From NCBI GenBank assembly GCA_030435675.1, contig CM059623.1, forward strand, positions 4,986,012-5,050,011: a stretch of DNA of 64,000 nucleotides, in the 5' to 3' direction. The stretch comes from Steinernema hermaphroditum. Lineage: Eukaryota > Nematoda > Chromadorea > Rhabditida > Steinernematidae. The position numbers and the translations under genes were made by a program. Below the pieces are notes generated by a model. It made no database searches and was not told the DNA's origin. It saw only the letters and a program-made list of their open reading frames with translations. Positions 1 through 10,494 of this stretch are shown here, piece after piece (position 1 is the stretch's first letter; every line of letters begins with the position of its first letter).

Positions 1-1217
1 CACCCCCGAGGCGCGAAGCGAGCTGAGCAGGAAGTTCAAGTACTACCACAACGATGTGCGTCCGGGTCCGAAGTTCAACTTCGTCACTTCCATCAACGGC
101 TCCTTCTTCGCGCTCAACACCGAAGTGCTCCTCTTCGCCACTTCGTGCACTGCCGTGAGTCCCCACGGCCCCGCCGTCCTATCGTATCACTGCAGGACCG
201 CCTGAGCGTCAAGATGGCCTTCGTGGTGAACTACTTCGACACTCGACTAAAGCTCCGCGACCTGGCGACGCGCGTGAAGCTGACGCGCGAGTTCCAGCCC
301 TGGCTGCCGGACATCGAGTTCACCCCCGAGGTCCGGCTCCGGCGCACCTCCTATCTCGAGCCAAAAACGGGTCTTGTCACCACCTACTTCAAGATAGAGG
401 CCGAGCTGCGGTGCGCCTTCGACCACTGGAAGTACCCCTTCACCTCATTCCGTTGCGTCCTACAGGCAGAGAACGTTGGAGGTAGGCACCAGCCACCGTA
501 TCCCTACCACTTCCCTACCGTAACCCCCTTTCAGACGAGCATCTGGTAGTGCGGATCGTGAAGGATCGGCGGACGCAGTCGAAGTCGCAGGTGGCCTTCG
601 CCGTCTCGGAACGCTCCAACGCCGTCTTCGCGCACTTCCAGTTCGAGAACAACTGGAACCTCTACGTCGTCACGTTCTATTTGCCGACGATCCTCCTCTT
701 CGCCGTTGTCGTCTTCGCCCAGTGGAAGCGCCGCAAGATCCAGGTCTTCATCACCGTCTCCGCCATCGTCTGTCTTGTCTTCATGGTACTAGACGTTCCC
801 CTCCCCCCACTAGACGTCTCTTTCTTGTTCCAGCAGTCTTCGGTGCGCTTCGAGTCGTCGATCTCCGTCAAGGACCTCTGGCTCTGCGGCACCCTCATCC
901 ACACCATCTGCGTCCTTCTTATCGATCTGATTCTCCCTTCAAGACACATCAAGAACTACACTTTCAGACAAGGCAAGCACCCCTAACACCCCCGAAGATC
1001 CTGAGACGTTTCAGAGACCCGGAGGGGCTCTTTCCAGAGTCTTTCCGCCTATCAGCCACGCGCCTTCGTCCGGCCCGTCAACAACGCCACCGTAACCCAC
1101 CAGGTGGCGGTGATGTCGATGGGTAACAAGAAGCAGATCGCGCTGCTCTGCGTACTCCTTAGTTACGCGGCCTTTCTTCTCACTTACGTCGCGGTGATCG
1201 TCTGCATATCGCGGTGA
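1..1217 (+). CDS. Cys-loop ligand-gated ion channel subunit (5' truncated by window edge)
   Basis: This is the 3' part of a pentameric neurotransmitter-gated channel gene. Exons read 1-154, 196-481, 535-785, 834-972 and 1015-1217; together they stay in frame and end in TGA. The extracellular domain holds a canonical Cys-loop, two Cys separated by exactly 13 residues (CAFDHWKYPFTSFRC). TM1 (NLYVVTFYLPTILLFAVVV), TM2, TM3 (LWLCGTLIHTICVLLIDLIL) and a final TM4 (ALLCVLLSYAAFLL) follow in the family order, with a cytoplasmic loop of about 50 residues between TM3 and TM4. The last intron (973-1014) begins with GCAAGC, a GC-AG intron. The TM1-TM2 linker is WKRRKI rather than the usual PAR or GEK, so ligand and ion selectivity cannot be told. 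It acts at the plasma membrane. Confidence 0.88.
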
Positions 1218-1251
1218 TCCTGATACAAAGCTTTATCCCAACAGTTTCTGC

Positions 1252-1257
1252 AATAAA
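1252..1257 (+). promoter_or_regulatory. Polyadenylation signal AATAAA
   Basis: A canonical AATAAA lies 35 bases after the stop codon of the Cys-loop channel gene. It sits only 20 bases before the end of the convergent VPS53 gene, so the two 3' untranslated regions must overlap or be very short. Confidence 0.6.
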
Positions 1258-1276
1258 TTAGTCTTCTATGTACAAA

Positions 1277-4052
1277 TCAGAGCTTCTTCTTGACGAGTTT
1301 CTCCAGCCGTCGCATGCTCGAGTCGCCGATGCCGTCGGCCGCCAGCGACACCACCTGCGAGAAGGTCGCCTGCATCGATGAGGGCACCGAAGCCGTCGAC
1401 GTCAGCGTCGACTCGGCGCCTTCTACCTGTACTCGGTAGAGTTGGATGATCGGCGTCTGCTCGGAGCGTCGTAGCCCACGGACTTCCAGAATCTTCTGCA
1501 GCTCGGAGGAGTCCGAATCGGGCAGCATCTGTACATACTTCCCTATGAAGTCCTCGGGCGATTTGATGTCGGACATCACTATCTGGAATCGAAATGCGTC
1601 CATCTTCTGAGTTTCGCTACCGTAACCTACCTTAAGAATCATCTCCACCTTCGTTATCGTCGTCTGCACGCTTGTGGTGTAAACTACAGGCGGCTTTGTC
1701 TGAATGGCGCTCTCGATCGACGGCAGATTCAGGAGGAGCAGCTTCAGGGAGTGCGTGTCCAGCAGTAGCTGCTCCGCTCCGTGTGGCGACACCGACCGGC
1801 ATCTGAACAGCGCTCCCAGGAACTTGTTGACCAGCTGCGTCGCCAGCTTCAGGCAGAAGTGCGCGAAGTACTTCCGCCGGTCGGAGAAGTAGTCGCGGAT
1901 CTTCGGCACCGCCTCCTTCAGATGCTTCCGTATGGAGTGGACGTAGGCCGATTCGTCTCCGACGCCTTCGATGGCCGACCAACTGAAACACCGTAATCGT
2001 ACGGAAACCCGACACCGAAGCCCTACTTCGTCTTCGTCATCACTTGAAGGGCGGCGTCGCACGTGCACTCGACGTCTTGTACGAGTACGGCGAGGGCGCT
2101 GTTGGAGATACCGTAGTAGAGTTCCATCTCCGCTGTGAAGTCCAGGTTGGGAATCCGTTCGCGGAGCTTCGTTTGTAGTTGAAGCGCCGTCTCGGCGCAC
2201 CAATCGGCGGTGGCCAGGATACAGCATGTGAAAAACGTTTGATCTGGGGTCAGGCGGGCGGTCGCCGCGGATCCGTCGTCTCTGAGGAAATTCTGCAGGA
2301 TGCCAGCGGCAGCGCTGGCGTTGATCGACGTAGAGAACGAGCTGGAAACGCCCGTAAGCGCGGATAGCGACGACGTCACCGCCGTCTGTGGGATGAACGC
2401 CGTCAGGCAGCCGTGGGCGTATCCTCGAAGACACTTCCGGAAAGGTTCGATGAGTTTCCGGAGGAGAACGTCGGGGTCAGAACTCAGTTTGCTGGATTCG
2501 GTGATGATTTTCTTGAGTAGGAGGAACATATCGGCGCTCGAGGGGAGCGGATACGCGTGGATACTCGTATCCTTGACAGGCCGTTCGGTTCCATTTCGGA
2601 TCTGAAAGCGGCGTAGTTAGGGTGAAAAGGTGGATTGCTACAAACCTTCGTGGCACACCCATCCAGGAAGTCCGTGAGGTTTTTGTCGTGTGCGACGACG
2701 AAGACGTCTAAATAGTTGTCGAAGAGTGGCCACATCGTCTTCTCGAAGGAAAATTCCCCTTTGGCGGGGAACCTGCGCGTGAGCAGATTCTCGAACATTA
2801 TCGTGTGGTTGATGGCGTGGGCAAGGAGCTTCCAGTCCAGTTCGGCGAGGCGTCGATTCATCAACAACTGGAGCATGGTCCTGAAAAGAAGTAGATCAGA
2901 AGATTCGGCGAGAGTCAGTACCTCGTGATTTTACAAAATTCCTTCGTTATCCTGCGACCCATCTCCCAATCTGGAGGAAACACCTTCGACATGCCGCTGC
3001 GTTCAAATTCCGTCAGTTTGGAGACGTACCAACGATACCTAAACGATGGTCAGTGTTAACGGGGACGCGGGAGTTGCCCGTACCTCTGGTCGATCTTGTC
3101 GATCCAGGCGATGTCCTCTGTTTCTGCGAACAGAACACAGTACTCCGAGAGCTGCTGGTCGATGTAATACTGCATTAGGCTATTTTTTAGGGGATCACCA
3201 AGAACCGAAACCACGCGGCACATGTCAGTCACGGAATCGTCGAACACCCCCGTCTGCAATGAGCTACGGTAAAAGCGGTGCATGGGAACGGTATCTACCT
3301 GGAACTTTCTTCGTAGTTCAACATCCAGCTGCGAACTCAAGTTATCCTTCAATTTTCGGACTTCTTCCGTCAACGAGCGGATCTGCTTCACTTCGGTGTA
3401 TGAATCGAAAAGCTGCAGGACGTTGAGAACGGTCGGTAGCTCCGCTGCGATGTCAGCGTATCTTCTACCTTCGGTCCACAACGCTAAACAAAACGTTCGA
3501 TTCATTCAGAAAACAAAGGAGCGTCCAACCTAAAGAATTCACTCCGGTCAGGAGGATGTGGAGATGGTGCAGTGTTGTGATCGACGCCGTCAGATTGCAC
3601 TTCGCGATGTCCAGCTGCTTGATATCTCGCGTCATCTCCTGCACATTGGACTCTGAGAGCTGCGTCTTGCTGCGTATGGATTTGATCCGCATCTCCAGCT
3701 CATTCATCGCCGAAAGCGCCTGGCCAAGCGCGATGTCGCCGTCGATGCTCGCCTTCCCGTGCGTCTCCACGAGGTCGCTCAACTCGGTGTCCAGATCTGA
3801 GATTTCGTTCTCGATGGACGCCATGATCGTGTCCAACTGCGAGAGGGACTGCTCCGTGGGGAAGAGGCGGTTAATGTGCGTGGTCAGGTCCAAGTCAGGA
3901 CGGCACAGTTCCGTCGTGCAGAGCTCGTCAATTGCGTTGTAGACCTTGTCCGAGTACTTGGGGAGCTCGTCGTCGCCGAAGACCTTGTCGACCGAGGAGG
4001 TTTCGCCATCCTTTTCGGCAGCTACTTCCTGCAGGACCTCGGGATCGGTCAT
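1277..4052 (-). CDS. vps-53: VPS53, GARP/EARP tethering complex subunit
   Basis: VPS53 is a core subunit of the GARP and EARP complexes, which tether endosome-derived vesicles at the trans-Golgi network and recycling endosomes. The N-terminus contains the family landmarks INRLFPTEQSLSQLD and MTRDIKQLDIAKCNLT; the middle has DIAWIDKIDQRY; the C-terminal half has AEQLLLDTHSLKLLLLNLPS and ends RRLEKLVKKKL, close to the human C-terminus. The gene is split by several 40-50 base introns, for example 3484-3529 and one near 1583-1630 that starts GTAGGTTACGGTAG. The ATG at 4052 is six bases after a CTTCCAG acceptor, suggesting trans-splicing. It converges tail-to-tail with the channel gene. Confidence 0.93.
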
Positions 4053-4194
4053 AACCACCTGGAAGCAAAGACAAACGATTAAACTGAGGACAGAATTACA
4101 ACTCAACGCGAAAAGTTACCCCGAAGAACACGGTGGAATGGATGAAATACGAAAATATGCCATTTCCTCACATAAAACTTTTGATTTAGATACG

Positions 4195-4509
4195 ATGGCC
4201 AGCGAGGAGATGAGAATCGCCTGGAAGAAGGCATCGGCCAAGTACAGAGCAGAGAAAAAGGCCAAGATGGCCGAGAACGCCGACCTGAAGGAGCGAGTCG
4301 CCACACTCGAAGAAGAACTGTGGCAGATGAGGGCTCGCCTCGAAGAGGCGCACTTCATGGTGCAGCACAACGCTTTCAGCGCCTTCGACCTGGCGGAGGA
4401 CCGCTGCCAGTTCGTGGAGCACCGCTTGGCCACGGGAAAAAGAAGCCAGCAGGAAAAAGAAGCGCTGGCGGCCGAAAACGACCACCTGCGGCGTCAGCTA
4501 CGCTATTAA
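4195..4509 (+). CDS. Small bZIP-like coiled-coil protein
   Basis: A 104-residue protein. Residues 8-22 (AWKKASAKYRAEKKA) resemble an ATF4-type basic region, but the invariant Asn position is Trp. They are followed by heptads with Leu/Leu/Met at the d positions (DLKERVATLEEELWQM). The C-terminus ALAAENDHLRRQLRY is again coiled coil. If it is a bZIP it may bind DNA poorly and act by dimerising with others; it could also be an unrelated coiled-coil protein. The ATG follows a GATTTAG acceptor by five bases. An in-frame upstream ATG at 4138 exists but would lie in the putative outron. It is divergent from VPS53, with start codons 143 bases apart. Confidence 0.45.
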   Translation: MASEEMRIAWKKASAKYRAEKKAKMAENADLKERVATLEEELWQMRARLEEAHFMVQHNAFSAFDLAEDRCQFVEHRLATGKRSQQEKEALAAENDHLRRQLRY

Positions 4510-4574
4510 AGCTGCTTTTTTGTTGTTTTGCTTTGTTTTTTTTTGTTATTATTTCCTCTTGTAGCTTTGATATG

Positions 4575-4921
4575 GTCTGCTGTGAGGGGACACAGCTCAT
4601 AACTCCAGGCACTTTTCCGCAGCGCCTGGCGACCTGCCAGTACGACAATGCAGCGCTAGCCGCCGAAAACGACCAGCTGCGGCGCCATCTTCGTCATTAA
4701 TTATTTGTGTTATTGTATTGTTACTACTGTTTTAATAACATTTTGTTCCTGTTTCCTCTTGTGTGATGTGGCCTTCATGAGGGGACACTGCTTGCAGCTC
4801 CAGACGCTCTTCGTTGTCAAAATTGGCCAATTTTGGTCACCAGGGGGTGAAAGCACTTTCTTCTTTATTCTGTAGTCCGATCTTGACGAAAAAGAGTGCC
4901 TGGAGCTGCGAGTTGTGTCCC
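4575..4921. repeat. Local direct and inverted repeats derived from the bZIP-like gene
   Basis: The last coding bases of the bZIP-like gene (AALAAENDxLRR) are repeated at about 4650-4700 with the reading frame and stop kept. A second unit, GAGGGGACAC followed by CTCCAG, occurs at about 4592-4617 and 4779-4806, and in inverted orientation at about 4890-4922. This looks like a small tandem duplication followed by an inverted copy. No complete gene is seen in the duplicated part, although 4571-4700 could encode an extra 3' exon. Confidence 0.6.
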
Positions 4922-5323
4922 CTCGCTTCGTCGAGCTGGAAATGAGGCGCGACAGCGTGAATATGGAAGCATTAGAATGGAAGCAAAAACGGAATCCACG
5001 CGAAAAGTAAGGCTAGCGAGAATGAATAAACAAATTCGGTCATCTTCTCCCACAGAAACACATCAAACATATTCCTTACAACAACAAACTACATAAGGCG
5101 ATGACCGTCCACCCCTAAAACGATCGATAATCATCCGTCAAGTGGCCGATCTCCACCAAATTCGCAGATCGAATTCTGACCGAACGTGCGATGTTTCCGA
5201 GGGCGTTCAACTTTGTGGTGGGACAACGTCCACCATCTGGCCAACGCCGCCACTGGCATTGTGAAATTGAGACGATGAGAAGCGTCGTCTAGAAGCCGTC
5301 TCTGTCTCCTCGCCGTTTACGCC
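4922..5323. other. Intergenic, no gene recognised
   Basis: No convincing coding sequence. A short open stretch on + ends at about 5009 and continues from the inverted repeat. The region just before 5324 is presumably the promoter or outron of the chimaerin gene. Confidence 0.4.
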
Positions 5324-6790
5324 ATGTCTGGAACGCTGCCGCCGGTGGACGAAGCCGACGGCTCAAGCAGCCCTAACATCGGCTACTGGAAGCAGTCGCT
5401 CTATCTTCTGCAGGAGAGGGCGCCGAAGCCGATCGCCGTCGCATGCGAGTATCTGATCGCCAATCGCCCGCCGCAGTATGGCTCCGAGTTCCACGGACTC
5501 ATCGACCGCGTCGAGGCAGACGAGATGCTCCTGCAGGGAGGCGAAGGTGCTTATCTGGTGCGCGCCTCGAAGCGCTCCGCCGACGCCTACACTCTTTGCA
5601 TGTTGTTCGACGGTCAGGTCCGCAACTACAAGCTCTACTACGATGGGAATCACTACGTCGGAGAGAAAAGGTTCTTTTTTAGCAAATTTATTCAGCTGTT
5701 GATGTGTTTCGTCTAATTTACATTTTCTGAATTTCGTAATTTATATTTGCTGATTTTAGGTTCGAGACGATGGAGCTTCTTGTGGCCGACGGACTCATTT
5801 CCATGTACATCGACAAGCACGCTTCGGACTACATCCGCCGCATGGCCGACGAAGCCATCTATGAGCACAGTCCGTACATGCAGTATAACCGTCAGCAGAA
5901 CGACAAATCCTCGACTGTAGCTCGGCAGCCGACCGCGAGATGTCACAACTTCGCTCCACACACATTTAAGGTGCTTTTTCATTGCAGTTCCTCTCCAATT
6001 CGCTCCATTTAGATGCCACATTACTGCGATTACTGTCGGAACTACATGTGGGGCCTCGTGCAGCAAGGAGTCCGATGCGCGGACTGCGGATTCGCCGCCC
6101 ACAAGAAGTGCTCAGAGAAGGCGGTGGCTGACTGCCGTCCGGAGGCAAAGTACGTCCGACGGCAGTTCGGCGTTGAGCTGTGGACGCTCTGCATGGCACA
6201 CAGAGTGCATATTCCTCCTGTACTGGCGGCGTGCATTCGAGAAGTCGAGCTGCGAGGACTGAACGCCGAGGGGATCTACCGAGTTTCCGGCTCCCACGAA
6301 CAGATGGAGCGACTGAAGCGCCAGTTTGATGCGAACTATCAGAGCGTCGACCTCTCCATCATCGATGATATCCACACCGTCGCCGGACTCCTCAAACTCT
6401 ACTTGCGTCAACTTCCACAACAACTGATTCCGTTCTCTGTTTATAAATCTCTACTTAGCGCTTTCAACAACGCTCGTCAGAACCCTCACGATCGCGCTAA
6501 GGCCTGCAGGTAGGATTATAAGATTCAATTCTCCTTTTATGCACCTTCTTTGCAGAAAAGCCCTTGAGGAACTCAACGAGTGCCACTCGTTCACTCTGGC
6601 GGCACTCCTGGGCCACTTACGCGTCGTTGCGGAGCACTCGGGCGAAAACAAGATGTCCGCCGAGAACCTGGCGACGATCTTCTCGCCGACCATCTTCTGT
6701 TCGGGACTGCAGCCCGTGCTTCCGCAACAACAGCATGTCTTGCTCAACTTCCTCATCCAGAATCCGCGTGCCTTGCCCCAAGCCTCTTGA
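5324..6790 (+). CDS. chin-1: Chimaerin-type Rac GTPase-activating protein (SH2-C1-RhoGAP)
   Basis: Four exons (5324-5670, 5760-5970, 6013-6509, 6556-6790) sum to 1290 bases, giving 429 residues. The order is that of long chimaerins. An SH2 domain (about 45-130) has EGAYLVRASKRSADAYTLC. A C1 zinc finger that would bind diacylglycerol or phorbol ester (about 180-235) has the HxxCxxC and CxxC...HxxC pattern (HYCDYCRNYMWG, CADCGFAAHKKC). The RhoGAP domain has the arginine-finger segment LNAEGIYRVSG and the later NLATIFSPTIF motif. The length is close to alpha2/beta-chimaerin. It would inactivate Rac at membranes after diacylglycerol signals. A diacylglycerol lipase gene lies 4 kb downstream, which I take as coincidence. 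Confidence 0.95.
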
Positions 6791-7278
6791 TTCCTGCTCG
6801 AATGTACATATGGCGCGTCGATTGTTATCTTCACACTTATCTCTGTTTGAAAGGCTTTATTCTCTATACGATTGATCACTTTATTTATAAGGCGAACGAC
6901 TGCCAGGCAATGAATCCTCTAACCATGGACCGTGCAACTTGCGAGGTTCCGACCTCTTTTCTACTTCTTGAGTGCTTCTTGTTCGATAAGCACGTAGTTT
7001 TCGGTTCCTGGAACGCGTTATCTCTTGTTTGGGTGTTCGATAGTGCATTGTGGGAAAGCGGAGCGTCTGATTTTCGCGTTTTTACAAGAATTTTGTGTTT
7101 TTTGTGTATTTGATTGATGGGATGCTGTTTAAATTGGCGGTTTGCACTGATGTCGCCGCGTCGATCCTGAACAGCTGATCAAGTTCCAAGCGAACGACCT
7201 CTGCAAACCGCTCGCGCTCCTTGTTCGTACCTTGCACCCTCCTCCCCCTCGTCGCCAGAAAGCGCCCATTCCTGTCCG
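6791..7278. other. Intergenic, no gene recognised
   Basis: Contains the chimaerin 3' region and the upstream region of the ALDH fusion gene. Open frames here have no recognisable domains. No repeat was noticed. Confidence 0.4.
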
Positions 7279-9721
7279 ATGCTCCTCTCTCCGTCGTCCC
7301 GCCGTCTCTCGACGCTCTGTGGAGTGCGCGCTGGCGACATCGTCTACTTCCACCGCTACCCGAAGGAGCAGAAGAACGACTTCGAGGGTGCCGTCCTCTC
7401 GGTGACGCGCGTCATCGACTCCAACATCTACCATGTGGCTCTGGTGTGTAACGGCGCCGAATCCGGCGTCGTCGACTGCGCCGCCACCACGGTGGTCCAC
7501 GCAGTGCCCAGTTCCGGCGTGGTCAGCGAGTCGCTCGCCGACGCCGTCCGCTCCCTCGGTCCCGACGCCATCGAGATCTGCTCCGTGGCGCGCACTGTCG
7601 GCGAGAGCGCTGTCCTCAAGGCGTCCAGGTGGGCGTTGGAGCAGCGCGGTGCCGCCTACAACGATGTCTTCTCGCCGGACTGCCGCGACTCGCGCGATCG
7701 CCGCGCCTTCTACTGTTGCCAGCTAGTAGATCAGGCGTTCCGCTCGACCCTTGAGGAGAAGATCTTCCCCAAACACGAGCTCAACTTCCTCGACAGCTCT
7801 GGGACGTTGAACTCCTATTGGAAAACCTATTTCGAGGTCGTTTGCCGTATTTTTTCATTTCTGATCTTTGGCTCTTGACTTTCTTCTAATTTGTCTTCTG
7901 TTTCAGGTCCGAGATCGCATCGTTCCACAAGGTCTCCCTGGATCGCACCCTTCGATCCTACGCTCGTCGCAGATAAACAGGATCAAATCGTACATTCCCG
8001 TCGAGAAGATGCGGACCTTCTCAGTGCCGAGGAATCTTCTCGAAACGCTCCATTTCGTCGGAGGGAGCAGGATCAACGTGGCCGGCGGAAGCAGATTCAC
8101 CGTATACGAACCCAGGAACGGTAAGCTGTCAACCTGGTTTCCTCCATCTGAACGCATTTAGGCGAGACTCTGACAGAGTGCACTTCGGCCACGGCTGACC
8201 ACATCGACGAAGTCGCCAAGGTGGCACGCGAGGCCCAGAAGGATTGGGGAGAGACTCCGACGAAAGAGCGCGGCGCTATTCTCCGGCGCGCTTCGGATCT
8301 GATCCGCGAGCACGTGGAAGTGATCAGTCGATGGGAGGTGCGGGACAATGGAAAACCGATCAACGAGGCGCGTGCCGACGTCCTCTCGTGCGCCGATACC
8401 TTCGATTACTTCAGTGGTACGGATTTTCACCCCTCGTGAGCTACGTGCTCCTCGCTTTAGGCGTCGATCTCTCCGGTCTTCACTTCCCGCTCTCCGATCG
8501 TGACCAACGCCTCGCCTACACGCGCCGGGAGCCTCTTGGAGTGGTCGGCGCCATTGGCGCCTGGAACTATCCCATCCAAACGGCCACCTGGAAGATCGCC
8601 CCGGCCATCGCCAGCGGAAATGCCATCATCTACAAGCCAAGCCCTTTAGCGCCGGTGTCCAGCGTTATCCTCGCCCATCTCCTGCAGTTCGCCGGGGTGC
8701 CCGACGGCATCGTCAACATCCTGCAGGGCGAAGGCGACACTGGAAAGGCGCTCTGCGAAAGCAAACTCGTCGACAAGGTCTCCTTTACGGGTAGCGTGAA
8801 CACGGGAAAGCGGATCTTGAGAAGCTGCGCTGAGCTAAATGTCAAGCCCGTGACGTTAGAGCTGGGAGGCAAGAGCGCATGTATCATCATGGAGGACGCC
8901 GACCTCGATATGGCCGTGTCCGGGGCGATGATGGCCAACTTCTACAGCCAGGGCCAGGTGTGCTCCAACGCGTCGAAGGTGCTCGTGCACGCATCTGTCA
9001 TCGACGAATTCACGGAGCGTTTGGCGCACAGAACGAAGGCGATGCGAGTCGGAGACCCCCACCTGGAGTCCACCCACGTCGGAGCGTCCATCTCCGCTGA
9101 TCACGTCAAGAAGGTGCGAGGATTCATCGACACCGCCGTCAAACAGGTACTGAACACTGTAAGAAGTCGTTCTGATCGCTTGGTTTCAGGGAGCAAAGCT
9201 GGTTTGTGGAGGAGAGCCCGTTCGCCCCGAAGGCCTCCAAGACGGCTACTACCTCTCACCGTGTGTCCTCTCCAACGTGACCAAGGGGATGGACGTCTAC
9301 TCGGAGGAAATCTTCGGAGCGGTCCTCCTGGTGATACCCTTCGAAACAGACGAGGTATGCTGCAGATCGTGCCTCTGACATTGGCCCCTTCCAGGAGGCG
9401 CTCGAAATGGCGAACGACACGGAATTCGGACTGGCCAACGGAGTCTTCACGAACGATCTCAAGAAGGCCAACACTTTCGTCAACAAACTCCACTCCGGCA
9501 CCGTATACATCAACACCTTCAACGACATCTGTAAGCGATGACCTGGGAGGAGCTACTGTAACCCTGTATTTATGCGTTTAGCGCCACTGGTGCCATTCGG
9601 TGGCTACAAGCAGTCCGGGTTCGGAAGGGAGAATGGGCGCGCAGCCGTCGAGAACTACACGCAGGTGAAGTCGGTCTTCGTGAACACCTCTGGAAGACTC
9701 GACGACCCCTTCCCCGCCTAG
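7279..9721 (+). CDS. alh-9: YiiX-like papain-fold domain fused to ALDH9-type aldehyde dehydrogenase
   Basis: Seven exons (7279-7836, 7907-8120, 8162-8416, 8461-9146, 9190-9354, 9395-9530, 9582-9721) sum to 2154 bases with no stop, giving 717 residues. Residues 1-215 look like a permuted papain-fold amidohydrolase of the YiiX/DUF830 type: [22 protein letters not shown] with the His, FYCCQLV with the likely nucleophile Cys, and [10 protein letters not shown] near the end. The remaining 500 residues are a full ALDH9 (4-trimethylaminobutyraldehyde dehydrogenase; carnitine synthesis): [27 protein letters not shown] with the general-base Glu, GQVCSNASK with the catalytic Cys, and [16 protein letters not shown]. 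Retaining the first intron would give a 199-residue YiiX-only protein. An internal ATG at about 8009 (MRTFSV) could start ALDH9 alone, but the YiiX frame has no stop before it. Confidence 0.85.
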
Positions 9722-10180
9722 GATCGTCATAGGGTTTAATTTTGGTCTCTTTTGGCGCCATGTACCATTATTCGAATAATGTAAATCTAAGGATACTTCA
9801 TACATATATGTTGAGTAGATGCGAGGAGTTCCACTTAATCGCCTTTTCTTTTGCGCGTCCGACCAAATCCGTCGTCCTTCTAAGCTACCGTAATCCCATG
9901 AATGAATCGTTCAATAATCTCGGCGTTTACGCCATCGCTGACGTGGCCGAGATTTGGGAATAAGCTCTCGGATTTGTTTTCCCCAGATTCGTCGAATCCT
10001 TCCGCGTCGCCTCGTCCGGCACTCAGCGATTCCTTTTCCGTTGTCTCCGCCTAATTCTCCTTTCTTCAAACAATCCCATCAGCGGCGAACCAAACACGCC
10101 ACAAAACCCAAATATTAGCCTTTTTGACGTCATCGGCGCGCTAATTTCGTGGAATGCACGATAGCAAAAGAAAAACATTA
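9722..10180. other. Intergenic, no gene recognised
   Basis: The ALDH9 3' region and spacer before the tRNA gene. No coding or repeat structure stands out. Confidence 0.4.
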
Positions 10181-10252
10181 GCCCGATGCGGGGCTCGAAC
10201 CCGCGACAGCCAGATTAAGAGTCTGGTGCTCTACCGACTGAGCTAACCGGGC
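10181..10252 (-). tRNA. tRNA-Lys (anticodon CUU)
   Basis: On the minus strand a full cloverleaf reads GCCCGGTTAGCTCAGTCGGT at the 5' end. The seven-base acceptor stem pairs with one G-U, the anticodon loop ACTCTTAAT gives anticodon CTT, and the T arm GGTTCGAGCC is standard. A box (TAGCTCAGTCGG) and B box (GGTTCGAGCCC) are intact and there is no intron. A TTTTT run eight bases downstream can end Pol III transcription. The discriminator base encoded after position 72 is T, where A or G is commoner. Confidence 0.95.
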
Positions 10253-10494
10253 GCCAAAGCGTGTTCCCGCTGTCTTCCGCTTGACGCAACACGAAGACGT
10301 CATATGCTTGAATTTGGGGGCGAGCGCTGCGAAACGTCATGGGCGGGAATGTCGGTCGGCGCCGCTTAATAATTCATCCGCCGTTCTCCCGTTTTTCTCC
10401 GCGTTTCGCCAACACGGCGATGCAAATCGCCAATTGAGGATCGCCGTCGCTCGTCCTCTCCCTTGCGCCTCTGCCAGAAGCCGTCGCCGCCGCG

